A stretch of 60,705 bases of DNA from Bacillota bacterium (lineage in GTDB: Bacteria > Bacillota > Clostridia > Oscillospirales > Oscillospiraceae): the NCBI GenBank assembly GCA_029224785.1, contig JAQXVF010000047.1, forward strand, positions 1-60,705. Direction: 5' to 3'. A program made the translations under genes and the position numbers. The notes under the pieces are model-generated. The model searched no databases, was not told the DNA's origin, and worked only from the letters and a program-made list of their open reading frames with translations. How positions within the stretch are numbered: the first letter of the stretch is position 1; every line of letters starts with the position of its first letter. This document shows positions 8,575-16,597 of the stretch, piece by piece.

Positions 8575-8603
8575 TGGACAAAAATCGAAAAATGATATAT
8601 CAT
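8575..8603 (+). promoter_or_regulatory. Candidate rnf promoter with overlapping 14-bp palindrome
   Basis: TGGACA (8575-8580), 17 nt, TATCAT (8598-8603). A perfect palindrome AATGATATATCATT covers 8591-8604, so it overlaps the -10 box and would suit a dimeric repressor. Just after the predicted start site a small hairpin (TCGGT 8616-8620, ACCGA 8624-8628) is followed by five T. The rest of the 276-nt gap (8375-8650) is AT-rich with no gene. Confidence 0.4.
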
Positions 8604-8650
8604 TAGAAAAGCATGTCGGTTAGACCGATTTTTGATTGAGGTGATAGTAA

Positions 8651-9979
8651 ATGGCATTTTCTTTTTTTGGAGGCATCCATCCAAAAGAGAACAAGAGTTA
8701 TGCCGAACATGAGAAGGTTCAGGCGTTTCCGGAGCCGGACATTCTGGTGATTCCCATGTCCCAGCACATCGGCGCACCGTGTAAGCCCCTGGTCCAAAAG
8801 GGGGATCATGTGACCGTGGGCCAGAAGATCGGCGATAATGCGGGTCTGTGTGTCCCGGTCCATTCTTCCGTTTCCGGTACGGTCAAGGGTGTGGAGATGC
8901 GCCCCCACAGCAGCGGCTCCACCATGATGAGCGTGGTCATTGAAAACGATCATCAGGATGAGCTTTGCCCCGATATCCGGCCCAGGACTCCGGAGGAAGT
9001 GGAAAAGCTGACCCCGGAGGAGCTGATGGGCATCATCCGGGAAGCGGGCATCGTGGGTATGGGCGGAGCCACCTTCCCCACCCATGTGAAGCTCAGCTCC
9101 GGCATCGGTAAGGTGGATACTATCATTGTCAATGTGTCTGAGTGTGAGCCCTACATCGTTGCCGACGACCGGCTCTGCCAGGAGTATCCGGAGCAGATGC
9201 TTTCCGGTGTCGGCATTGTCATGAAGATTCTGGGTCTTTCCGGGGCACATATTGCCATGGAGGACAACAAGCCCGAGGCGGCACAGGCCATCCGGCAGGC
9301 GCTGGATCCCCGAACCGGCATGGTGCTGGATGTTCTGCCCGCCAAGTACCCCCAGGGAGCGGAGAAACAGTTGATCCAGGCCATTACCGGACGGCAGGTC
9401 CCCTCCGGCGGACTGCCTGCGGCAGTGGGCTGCGCGGTGTTCAATGCGGCAACCTGCAAGGCCATCCATGATGCCGTGTATGAGGGAATGCCCCTGATCC
9501 GCCGGATTGTGACGGTGTCCGGCGACATCGTCATGGAGCCGAAGAACCTGATGGTGGCGGTGGGCACCAGCCTGAACGATCTGATGGAAGCCGTTGGACA
9601 CAGGGAAAACCCCTACAAGGTCCTTTCCGGCGGACCGATGATGGGCGTTGCCCAGTTTGATCTGTCTGCTCCCGTGACCAAAGGAACCAACGCGGTGACC
9701 ATTCTGGGCTCTGCCAACCGTTTTGCGGTAAAGGAGCCCCACTGCATCCGCTGCGGTAAGTGCATCGGCGTGTGCCCCATGCATCTGATGCCCGTCCGGA
9801 TGTACCGTGCGGAGAGAAGCGGAAACGTGGAGGCCATGAAGAAGGAAAACACCATGGACTGCATTGAATGCGGGTGCTGTGCCTACACCTGTCCGGCAAC
9901 CATTCCCCTGGTCCAGAGTTTCCGCACGGCAAAGCAGAAGATCCGGGATGCGGCACCCAAGCCCGCCCCGAAGGCGTAA
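8651..9979 (+). CDS. rnfC: Rnf complex subunit C
   Basis: Peripheral NADH/FMN- and Fe-S-carrying subunit of the membrane ferredoxin:NAD+ oxidoreductase, which pumps Na+ or H+ as electrons pass from reduced ferredoxin to NAD+. 442 residues. The N-terminal FFGGIHPKENK is typical; a flavin/NADH-binding central part with MGGATFPTHVK follows. Two [4Fe-4S] motifs lie near the C-terminus, CIRCGKCIGVCP and CIECGCCAYTCP. First gene of rnfCDGEAB, the usual clostridial order. GAGG lies before the ATG. Confidence 0.97.
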   Translation: MAFSFFGGIHPKENKSYAEHEKVQAFPEPDILVIPMSQHIGAPCKPLVQKGDHVTVGQKIGDNAGLCVPVHSSVSGTVKGVEMRPHSSGSTMMSVVIENDHQDELCPDIRPRTPEEVEKLTPEELMGIIREAGIVGMGGATFPTHVKLSSGIGKVDTIIVNVSECEPYIVADDRLCQEYPEQMLSGVGIVMKILGLSGAHIAMEDNKPEAAQAIRQALDPRTGMVLDVLPAKYPQGAEKQLIQAITGRQVPSGGLPAAVGCAVFNAATCKAIHDAVYEGMPLIRRIVTVSGDIVMEPKNLMVAVGTSLNDLMEAVGHRENPYKVLSGGPMMGVAQFDLSAPVTKGTNAVTILGSANRFAVKEPHCIRCGKCIGVCPMHLMPVRMYRAERSGNVEAMKKENTMDCIECGCCAYTCPATIPLVQSFRTAKQKIRDAAPKPAPKA

Positions 9980-9991
9980 GGAGGCGTCCCT

Positions 9992-10987
9992 ATGGCACAG
10001 ATGAAATACTTTTATGAACTGACCGTTTCCAGTTCTCCACACGCCCACAGCCCGGTGACGACGCAGACGCTGATGCGGGATGTGCTGATCGCTTTGCTTC
10101 CGGCCTTGGTGGGAAGCGTGTACTTCTTTGGATTCCGGGCCCTGCTGGTGACGGCGGTCTCTGCCGCAGCCTGCGTGTTTTTCGAGTGGATCTACCGAAA
10201 GCTGATGCACAAGGACTCCACGGTGTACGACTGCTCCGCTGTGGTGACCGGTGTGCTTCTGGCGTTTGTCTGCCCGGTAACCATTCCCTACTGGTGCATT
10301 TTGATCGGCGACTTCTTTGCCATTGTGGTGGTGAAGCAGCTTTTCGGCGGTATTGGTAAGAACTTCATGAACCCGGCCCTGGCGGCAAGAGCTTTCCTGT
10401 TCAGTTGGCCGGTGCTGATGAGCAATTGGGTGAAGGTGGGCTTTTCCAACGCTGCCGGTCTGCTGGATACGGCTGATGTCGTTACGGCGGCTACTCCCCT
10501 GTCCTCTATGCATCAGGGAATGCTGCCCACCGACAGCCTGATGGATCTGTGGATCGGCCGGGTCGGCGGCTGCATCGGAGAGACCTCCGCGCTGCTGCTG
10601 CTCATCGGCGGCGGATATCTGCTGATCCGCAAGGTCATTACCCCCCGGATCCCTCTGGCCTTTATCGGAACGGTGGCGGTTCTGACCTTCCTGTTCCCCC
10701 AGGGCAACGACCGGCTGGCCTGGATGGCTGCTCAGATCCTTTCCGGCGGTCTGATGCTGGGCGCCATCTTTATGGCGACGGACTATGTGACCAGCCCCCT
10801 GACCGGAAAAGGACAGCTCCTGTACGGCATTGGCTGCGGTGTCCTCACCGTTGCCATCCGGTACTTTGGATCCTACAACGAGGGCGTCAGCTATGCGATC
10901 CTGGTGATGAATGCCTGTGTGATGCTGCTGGACAACGTAGGACATCCCGTGAAATTCGGCGCAGGAAAGGAGGCCGGACGGAAATGA
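9992..10987 (+). CDS. rnfD: Rnf complex subunit D
   Basis: Integral membrane subunit of Rnf with about eight to ten helices in 331 residues. The VVTAATPLSSM segment contains the Thr expected to hold covalent FMN (family knowledge). Starts 12 nt after rnfC with GGAGG, and its TGA overlaps the rnfG ATG by 4 nt. Confidence 0.95.
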   Translation: MAQMKYFYELTVSSSPHAHSPVTTQTLMRDVLIALLPALVGSVYFFGFRALLVTAVSAAACVFFEWIYRKLMHKDSTVYDCSAVVTGVLLAFVCPVTIPYWCILIGDFFAIVVVKQLFGGIGKNFMNPALAARAFLFSWPVLMSNWVKVGFSNAAGLLDTADVVTAATPLSSMHQGMLPTDSLMDLWIGRVGGCIGETSALLLLIGGGYLLIRKVITPRIPLAFIGTVAVLTFLFPQGNDRLAWMAAQILSGGLMLGAIFMATDYVTSPLTGKGQLLYGIGCGVLTVAIRYFGSYNEGVSYAILVMNACVMLLDNVGHPVKFGAGKEAGRK

Positions 10988-11538
10988 AAAAGGAATCTGT
11001 AATCGGCTACGTTCTCCGTCTGGCGCTGACGCTGATGATCATTACCGCCGTGGTGGCGGCCCTGCTTGCCGGGGTCAACGCCATTACCCGGGACCGGATT
11101 GCGGCCATTGACGAGGAAAAGACCCTGGCTGCCATGGCAGCCGTTCTGCCCGATGCCAAGGATGCGGAGCCTGTGTCCTTCACGGATGACAGCGGCATCG
11201 TTTCCGCGGTGTATGCTTCCCCGGCAGGCTACGCCGTGATGGTGGAACCTGTGGGCTTCGGCGATACCATCACCATGATGGTGGGCGTGGACAAAGAAGG
11301 GAAGGTGCTGGGCATTTCCGTGGTCAAGCACGGAGAGACTGCCGGCTTGGGTGCGGTGGCTGCCGCAAAGACAGCCAGAGGCGAAGCCTTCCGGAGCCAG
11401 TTTGCCGGCATGAGCGGCACCCTGGCGGTGACCAAGGACGGCGGACAGGTAGATGCCATCTCCAGCGCCACCATTACCTCCCGTGCGGTGACTGCCGGTG
11501 TCAACGCTGCGCTGGCCTGCGTGGAAAACTTTGGTTAA
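10984..11538 (+). CDS. rnfG: Rnf complex subunit G
   Basis: 184 residues: one N-terminal membrane helix (about residues 10-30), then an extracytoplasmic FMN-binding domain. AISSATITSRAV near residue 160 is the SATxT motif whose Thr carries covalent FMN. Start ATG 10984 overlaps the rnfD stop (ATGA); the frame is open upstream inside rnfD but that part is out of family. Takes electrons from the RnfD/E side within the complex. Confidence 0.95.
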   Translation: MKKESVIGYVLRLALTLMIITAVVAALLAGVNAITRDRIAAIDEEKTLAAMAAVLPDAKDAEPVSFTDDSGIVSAVYASPAGYAVMVEPVGFGDTITMMVGVDKEGKVLGISVVKHGETAGLGAVAAAKTARGEAFRSQFAGMSGTLAVTKDGGQVDAISSATITSRAVTAGVNAALACVENFG

Positions 11539-11550
11539 GGAGGCTGCAAA

Positions 11551-12189
11551 ATGAATTTCAAAAAACAGCTCAAAGAGGGCCTTTTGACCAAGAACCCCGT
11601 GTTTGTGCAGCTTCTGGGTATGTGCTCCACCCTGGCCATCACTACCAGCCTGTTTAACGGACTGGGTATGGGTATTTCCGTTACGATCATCCTGATCTGC
11701 TCCAATGTGCTGATTTCTGCTTTGCGGAAGGTGATCCCTTCCAATGTCCGGATTGCAGCCTACATCGTGATCATTGCGGGCTTTGTGACCATCGTGGATC
11801 TGATGCTGAAGGCATTTCTCCCGGATCTGTCGGAGAATCTGGGTGTGTTTATCCCCCTGATCGTGGTAAACTGCATCATTCTGGGCCGCGCAGAGGCATT
11901 TGCCTCCAAAAACGGCGTGCTGGCCTCCGCAGTGGATGGCCTGTGCCAGGGCGTAGGGTATACCGTTGCCCTGTGCATCATGTGCATCATCCGGGAGCTG
12001 CTGGGATCCGGCACCTTCGGCGGCGGCATCCTCAACGGCGGCGAGGGAATCACCGTAATTCCCGAGGGCTATCCTGCCATGATGATGGTCATGCCTGTGG
12101 GAGGATTTTTGACCCTGGGCTTCATCATCGCCGGCTCTCAGTGGCTGATGAAGCGCATTGAGAAGAAGGAAAAGGAGGCTTCCAAATGA
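11551..12189 (+). CDS. rnfE: Rnf complex subunit E
   Basis: 212-residue integral membrane subunit with six predicted helices, paired with RnfA in the ion-translocating, Fe-S-bridged core. Seen: the N-terminal [16 protein letters not shown] pattern and the [12 protein letters not shown] segment of the RnfA/RnfE family. AAGGAGG precedes the ATG; the stop overlaps the rnfA start by 4 nt. Confidence 0.95.
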   Translation: MNFKKQLKEGLLTKNPVFVQLLGMCSTLAITTSLFNGLGMGISVTIILICSNVLISALRKVIPSNVRIAAYIVIIAGFVTIVDLMLKAFLPDLSENLGVFIPLIVVNCIILGRAEAFASKNGVLASAVDGLCQGVGYTVALCIMCIIRELLGSGTFGGGILNGGEGITVIPEGYPAMMMVMPVGGFLTLGFIIAGSQWLMKRIEKKEKEASK

Positions 12190-12776
12190 GCGCTTATCTT
12201 CAGAGCCTGCTGGGAATCCTTCTCAGCGCAATCCTGACGGAAAACTTTATCCTTGTGAAATTCTACGGAATCTGCCCCTTTATGGGCGTTTCCAAAAAGA
12301 CGGATACAGCCCTGGGCATGGGCATGGCCGTGACCTTCGTCATGGGCATCGCCTCTGCAGCTACCTGGGCGGTGTACACGCTGCTGCTGGTGCCGCTGGA
12401 TCTGGCTTATATGCAGACGGTTGCCTTCATCCTGGTGATCGCCGCCGTGGTGCAGGTGGTGGAGATGTTCCTGAAAAAGAGCATTCCCTCCCTGTATCAG
12501 GCGTTGGGTATCTATCTGCCGCTGATCACCACCAACTGTGCCGTGCTGGGCGTGGCACTGGTGAACGTGCAGAAGAACTACGATTTTCTCCAGAGCGTGG
12601 TGTACGGCGTTACCGGTGGCCTGGGCTTTACGTTGGCCATCGTCCTGTTTGCCTCCATCCGGGAACGGCTGGAGGATGCGGACTGCCCCAAGAGCTTTGA
12701 AGGATTTCCTCTGGCTCTGATCTCTGCCGGCCTGCTTGCCCTGGCATTCATGGGCTTCTCCGGCCTGCACTTCTGA
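12186..12776 (+). CDS. rnfA: Rnf complex subunit A
   Basis: 196-residue membrane protein, paralogue of Rnf[21 protein letters not shown] and TTNCAVLG are hallmark segments; each holds a Cys expected to ligate the membrane [2Fe-2S] cluster. Coupled to rnfE by an ATGA overlap and followed 13 nt later by rnfB. Confidence 0.96.
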   Translation: MSAYLQSLLGILLSAILTENFILVKFYGICPFMGVSKKTDTALGMGMAVTFVMGIASAATWAVYTLLLVPLDLAYMQTVAFILVIAAVVQVVEMFLKKSIPSLYQALGIYLPLITTNCAVLGVALVNVQKNYDFLQSVVYGVTGGLGFTLAIVLFASIRERLEDADCPKSFEGFPLALISAGLLALAFMGFSGLHF

Positions 12777-12789
12777 GGAGGGTGGAAAC

Positions 12790-13632
12790 ATGGATATTTT
12801 GATTGCAATCGGTGTGCTCGGCGGTCTGGCTCTGGCCTTTGGACTGATCCTGGCTGTGGCCTCCAAGGTGTTCTATGTCGAGACGGATCCCCGGCTGGAA
12901 AAGCTGACGGAGAGCCTCCCCGGCGCCAACTGCGGCGGCTGCGGATACTCCGGCTGTGCCGCCTATGCTCAGGCGGTGCTGGAGGGCAAGGCTGAGATCG
13001 GAAAATGTGCTTCCGGCGGCAATGATTCCGCATTGGCTATGGCCCAGATCATGGGCGTGAAGGCAGAGAAGGTGGAGCGGAAGGTGGCGCTGGTCCGCTG
13101 CTCCGGCTTCAAGGGCGTGGACGAAGATGGCAAGCCCACCGGCTCCAAGCTGAAGGGCGTGTACGAAGGAATGCAGGACTGCGCCGCCGCCGCAAAGGTG
13201 GCAGGCAAGGGCCCGCTGGTCTGCAAGTTCGGCTGCCTGGGCTTCGGCAACTGCACCAAGGCCTGCAAGTACGATGCCATCCATATCGTGGACGGCGTGG
13301 CGAAGGTGGATCAGGAGAAGTGTGTGGGCTGCATGAGCTGTGCGGCGCAGTGTCCCAGAAATCTGATCGTGCCTGTGGACAAGAGCAATCAGATCGTCAT
13401 TGCCTGCGCCAACCATGCAAAGGGAGCCGTGACCATCCGGGGCTGCACCATAGGCTGCATCGGCTGCGGCCTGTGCAAGAAGATCTGCCCGGCGGATGCC
13501 ATCACGGTGGATCACAATCTGGCGTCCATCGACTATTCCAAGTGCACCTCCTGCGGCCTGTGTGCCACCGTGTGCCCCAAGAAGCTGATCTCCGACAGCA
13601 CCGACGAATTGAAAACCCCGGTAAAAGGATAA
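12790..13632 (+). CDS. rnfB: Rnf complex subunit B (polyferredoxin)
   Basis: 280 residues; the entry point for electrons from reduced ferredoxin. An N-terminal membrane helix (about 3-25) is followed by the Fe-S domain GANCGGCGYSGC and then four ferredoxin-like cysteine groups, the last three being CVGCMSCAAQCP, CIGCGLCKKICP and CTSCGLCATVCP. Start ATG 12790 follows GGAGGGTGG; the upstream open stretch is inside rnfA. Last gene of the operon, with a strong terminator after it. Confidence 0.96.
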   Translation: MDILIAIGVLGGLALAFGLILAVASKVFYVETDPRLEKLTESLPGANCGGCGYSGCAAYAQAVLEGKAEIGKCASGGNDSALAMAQIMGVKAEKVERKVALVRCSGFKGVDEDGKPTGSKLKGVYEGMQDCAAAAKVAGKGPLVCKFGCLGFGNCTKACKYDAIHIVDGVAKVDQEKCVGCMSCAAQCPRNLIVPVDKSNQIVIACANHAKGAVTIRGCTIGCIGCGLCKKICPADAITVDHNLASIDYSKCTSCGLCATVCPKKLISDSTDELKTPVKG

Positions 13633-13642
13633 AGCAACCTGC

Positions 13643-13673
13643 ATAACAGCCGCATTTGCGGCTGTTATTTTTT
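13643..13673 (+). terminator. rnf operon terminator
   Basis: Twelve-bp stem ATAACAGCCGCA / TGCGGCTGTTAT with a 2-nt loop, followed by a run of T, 11 nt after the rnfB stop. Confidence 0.9.
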
Positions 13674-13706
13674 ACGGGACGGAGACAGCCGGCAGGGGTT
13701 TGAGAC

Positions 13707-13735
13707 TTGTTTCTTGTCCATGGTTGTGGTATGAT
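13707..13735 (+). promoter_or_regulatory. Probable promoter of larEBC
   Basis: TTGTTT (13707-13712), 17 nt, TATGAT (13730-13735), 34 nt before the larE ATG. Confidence 0.5.
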
Positions 13736-13769
13736 AGAGGTGAAATGATTTGGAAACCGAGGGGATATC

Positions 13770-14522
13770 ATGGACCTCAATACCTTTTTTCAGGAAAACC
13801 GCCGGGTTGCGCTGGCATTTTCCGGAGGCGTGGACTCTGCGTATCTGCTGTACGCAGCCATCCAATCCGGGGCGGATGTGAAAGCCTATTATGCAAAAAC
13901 CGCGTTTCAGCCGGATTTTGAATATCAGGATGCTCTCCGCCTTGCCGGGGAGCTGGGGGCGAATATGCAGGTGCTGGCACCGGATCCCCTCGGCGTGGAG
14001 GAGATCTGTGCCAATCCGAAAAACCGGTGCTACTACTGCAAGCGGCTGCTGTTTGATGCCATTTTGAGGGCGGCAAAGGCAGACGGGTATGACCTGGTGA
14101 TGGACGGCACCAATGCCTCGGACGATGCTTCCGACCGGCCGGGGATGGCCGCTCTGCGGGAGCTGGAGGTCCGGTCACCTCTCCGGGAGTGCGGCCTTAC
14201 CAAGAATGTGATCCGTCGGCGCTCCAAAGAGGCGGGGCTGTTCACCTGGGACAAGCCTGCCTATGCCTGTCTTGCCACCCGGATCCCTACCGGAGACCGG
14301 ATCACGGCGGAGAAGCTGAAAACCACGGAAGAGGCGGAGGATTTCCTGATGCAGTTGGGCTTCCGGAATTTCCGGGTCCGCCTGGTTGGAAAAACGGCGA
14401 AGATCCAGCTCCCGGAGTCCCAGTTGGGCCTTCTGCTGGACAATCGTGAGACAATCGTGGAAATGCTCCGAAAGACATATGCCGGCGTATTGCTGGATTT
14501 GGAGGTCAGAGATGAACAGTGA
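13770..14522 (+). CDS. larE: ATP-dependent sacrificial sulfur transferase LarE
   Basis: 250 residues. Adenylates the LarB product and donates sulfur to make the pincer ligand of the nickel-pincer nucleotide, cofactor of lactate racemase-type enzymes. The PP-loop SGGVDS is at residues 18-23. A CxxxxxxCYYCK group is at 80-91. Cys167 lies in KPAYACLATR, the region holding the sacrificial cysteine in characterised LarE; the match of this Cys is inferred. First gene of larE-larB-larC, overlapping larB by 11 nt. Confidence 0.93.
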   Translation: MDLNTFFQENRRVALAFSGGVDSAYLLYAAIQSGADVKAYYAKTAFQPDFEYQDALRLAGELGANMQVLAPDPLGVEEICANPKNRCYYCKRLLFDAILRAAKADGYDLVMDGTNASDDASDRPGMAALRELEVRSPLRECGLTKNVIRRRSKEAGLFTWDKPAYACLATRIPTGDRITAEKLKTTEEAEDFLMQLGFRNFRVRLVGKTAKIQLPESQLGLLLDNRETIVEMLRKTYAGVLLDLEVRDEQ

Positions 14523-15267
14523 AATTCGGCAGCTCCTGCAGGCGGTGCAATCCGGACAGGTGTCCGTGGATGAGGCCGTCAGCAAGCTGAAACTGCAGCC
14601 CTTTGAGGACATCGGCTATGCCAAGATCGACCATCACCGCAAGATCCGACAGGGGGCGGCGGAGGTGATCTACGGAGCAGGGAAAACCCCCCGGCAGATC
14701 GAAGGCATTGCCCGGGCCATGCTTCAGGCAGGACAGAAAACCATTCTCATCACCCGGATGAGCCGGGAGGCGGCGGAGGAAGTCTCCGCTCGGATCCCCC
14801 TTACCTACCATGAGGAGGCCAGAATCGGCATCGTTGGAGAATTGCCGGAACCAGATGGCATCGGGAAGATCGTGGTTGCCACGGGAGGGACCAGCGACAT
14901 TCCGGTGGCAGAGGAGGCTGCTTTGACGGCAGAGGCCCTGGGAAACCGGGTGGTGCGGCTGTATGATGTGGGTGTCTCCGGCGTCCACAGGCTGCTGGCC
15001 CATATGGATCTGATCGTGGATGCCACGGTGATTATTGCCATTGCGGGCATGGAGGGCGCTCTGGCCAGCGTCATCGGCGGCCTTGCGGACTGCCCGGTGA
15101 TTGCCGTCCCCACCAGCGTCGGCTACGGTGCCTCTTTTGGAGGACTGTCTGCCCTCTTGAGTATGCTCAATTCCTGCGCAAGCGGGGTATCGGTGGTGAA
15201 CATTGACAACGGTTTCGGTGCGGGCTATCTTGCCGGCATGATCAACCATACGGAGGTCAGAAAGTGA
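14512..15267 (+). CDS. larB: Nickel pincer cofactor biosynthesis protein LarB
   Basis: 251 residues. Carboxylates and hydrolyses nicotinate adenine dinucleotide to the dicarboxylated mononucleotide precursor. Seen: YGAGKTPRQIEGIA, TGGTSDIPVAEEA, the YDVGVSGVHRL core and a PTSVGYGASFGG segment, all typical of the LarB/PurE-like fold. The start lies inside the larE 3' end after GGAGGTCAG. The stop overlaps larC by 4 nt (ATGA-like), so the three genes are translationally linked. Confidence 0.94.
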   Translation: MNSEIRQLLQAVQSGQVSVDEAVSKLKLQPFEDIGYAKIDHHRKIRQGAAEVIYGAGKTPRQIEGIARAMLQAGQKTILITRMSREAAEEVSARIPLTYHEEARIGIVGELPEPDGIGKIVVATGGTSDIPVAEEAALTAEALGNRVVRLYDVGVSGVHRLLAHMDLIVDATVIIAIAGMEGALASVIGGLADCPVIAVPTSVGYGASFGGLSALLSMLNSCASGVSVVNIDNGFGAGYLAGMINHTEVRK

Positions 15268-16292
15268 AAACATTGTATCTTGACTGCGCCATGGGTGCTG
15301 CCGGCGATATGCTGACGGCGGCGCTGCTGGAGCTTTTGCCGGATCCGGAAGGCTTTGTGGAGGAACTGAACGGACTGGGGATCCCTCACGTCTCCTTCTC
15401 TGCGGAAAAAAGTGTGAAATGCGGGATCACCGGAACCCATATGTCGGTGCGGATTTCCGGACATACGGAAGACGAGGAGATGGAAAACCACCACGCGGAG
15501 CATCACCACCATTCCCACAGCGGTCTGCAGGAGATCTCCCATCTGATATCCCGCATGGATCTGCCTGCTGGCGTAGCGCAGAATGTGCTTTCCGTTTACG
15601 GCCTGATCGCCCAGGCGGAGAGCCACGTTCACGGAGTTCCCGTCAGCCAGGTCCACTTTCACGAGGTGGGCAGCCTGGACGCGGTGGCGGATGTCACCGC
15701 CGTGTGCCTGCTGATGGACCGACTGTCACCGGATCAGGTGGTGGTTTCTCCCGTCCATGTGGGAGCGGGGACAGTTCGCTGCGCCCACGGCATTTTGCCG
15801 GTGCCGGCGCCTGCCACGGCATATCTCCTGCAGGGGGTGCCCATCTACGGCGGCGCCATCCAAAGCGAGCTTTGTACCCCCACCGGTGCGGCGCTGCTGA
15901 AGTTCTTTGGAACGAAATTTGGAGAAATGCCGGCAATGACCCCGGAAAAGATCGGATACGGCATGGGGAAAAAGGACTTTCCGGCTGCCAATTGCGTCCG
16001 TGCCGTCCTGGGTCAGTCTGCCGGAGAGCCGGTGTGTGTCCTGTCCTGCAATCTGGATGACATGACCGGCGAGGAGATCGGATTCGCGGTGGAGGAACTG
16101 GAGAAGGAGCATCCTGCCGAGGTCTATACCACTGCCATCAGCATGAAAAAGTCCCGGCCCGCCGTGATGCTGACCGTGGTGTGCAGCCCGGAAGAGGAGG
16201 AACGGATGGTAAAAGCCATGTTCCGTCACACTACCACCCTGGGCATCCGCCGCAGCGAACAAGTCTGCTATCGGCGCAGCCCGGAGAAATGA
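15264..16292 (+). CDS. larC: Nickel insertion protein LarC, shortened C-terminus
   Basis: 342 residues. CTP-dependent nickel cyclometallase of the LarC family: N-terminal LDCAMGAAGDMLTAALL, a His-rich metal-collecting stretch (76-85, His-heavy), HFHEVGSLDAVAD and LCTPTGAALLKFFG. The last recognisable block is TTTLGIRR, after which the protein ends within about ten residues. Family members usually run roughly 60-80 residues further, and Lactobacillus makes that part through a frameshift (LarC1/LarC2). I found no continuation in the other forward frames before the next promoter. It may be a natural short form or a damaged gene. No lactate racemase gene lies nearby. Confidence 0.9.
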   Translation: MKTLYLDCAMGAAGDMLTAALLELLPDPEGFVEELNGLGIPHVSFSAEKSVKCGITGTHMSVRISGHTEDEEMENHHAEHHHHSHSGLQEISHLISRMDLPAGVAQNVLSVYGLIAQAESHVHGVPVSQVHFHEVGSLDAVADVTAVCLLMDRLSPDQVVVSPVHVGAGTVRCAHGILPVPAPATAYLLQGVPIYGGAIQSELCTPTGAALLKFFGTKFGEMPAMTPEKIGYGMGKKDFPAANCVRAVLGQSAGEPVCVLSCNLDDMTGEEIGFAVEELEKEHPAEVYTTAISMKKSRPAVMLTVVCSPEEEERMVKAMFRHTTTLGIRRSEQVCYRRSPEK

Positions 16293-16295
16293 ACC

Positions 16296-16324
16296 TTGAC
16301 TTTGCTCTGTGCCCATGGTATGAT
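16296..16324 (+). promoter_or_regulatory. Strong promoter of the SCIFF peptide gene
   Basis: TTGACT (16296-16301), 17 nt, TATGAT (16319-16324), starting only 3 nt after the larC stop and 62 nt before the peptide ATG. It gives the peptide its own strong transcription unit. Confidence 0.8.
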
Positions 16325-16385
16325 ATTACCCGAAGAGAACGGCAGCTTTTGCCGCCGGAACATAAGAAAACAGGAGAATTTGAAC

Positions 16386-16529
16386 ATGGAGAGAATTGTT
16401 ACCCTTGAGACCCGCGATCTGTGCCAGAGCGCGAAAAACGGTGGCTGCGGCGAGTGCCAGACTTCCTGCCAGTCCGCCTGCAAGACAAGCTGCGGCGTTG
16501 CCAATCAGTCCTGCGAAAACAAGATGTAA
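16386..16529 (+). CDS. scfA: SCIFF (six-cysteine) ranthipeptide precursor
   Basis: 47-residue precursor of the SCIFF/ranthipeptide family, found almost universally in Clostridia and modified by the adjacent radical SAM enzyme to contain Cys-Thr thioether links. The core NGGCGECQTSCQSACKTSCG and the ending NQSCENKM match the family closely. This copy has seven cysteines (13, 21, 24, 28, 32, 36, 43), one more than the name, the extra being in the leader (DLCQS). AGGAG precedes the ATG. A terminator-like hairpin follows before the maturase gene. Confidence 0.95.
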   Translation: MERIVTLETRDLCQSAKNGGCGECQTSCQSACKTSCGVANQSCENKM

Positions 16530-16544
16530 GAACAGGCTCATGAA

Positions 16545-16573
16545 AAGTGCTGCTTTGCAAGCGGCACTTTTTT
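16545..16573 (+). terminator. Attenuating hairpin between SCIFF peptide and maturase
   Basis: Eleven-bp stem (AAGTGCTGCTT at 16545-16555, one G-U pair, with AAGCGGCACTT) and a TGC loop, followed by TTTTTT. Its position favours more peptide mRNA than maturase mRNA. Confidence 0.8.
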
Positions 16574-16597
16574 ATTGCAGACCAATGGGAGGCTACA

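Noticed and set aside
16230-16390. Programmed frameshift continuing LarC into a second frame
   Set aside because: Neither other forward frame shows LarC-like sequence before the scfA promoter and start codon, and no slippery run is evident at the end of the gene.
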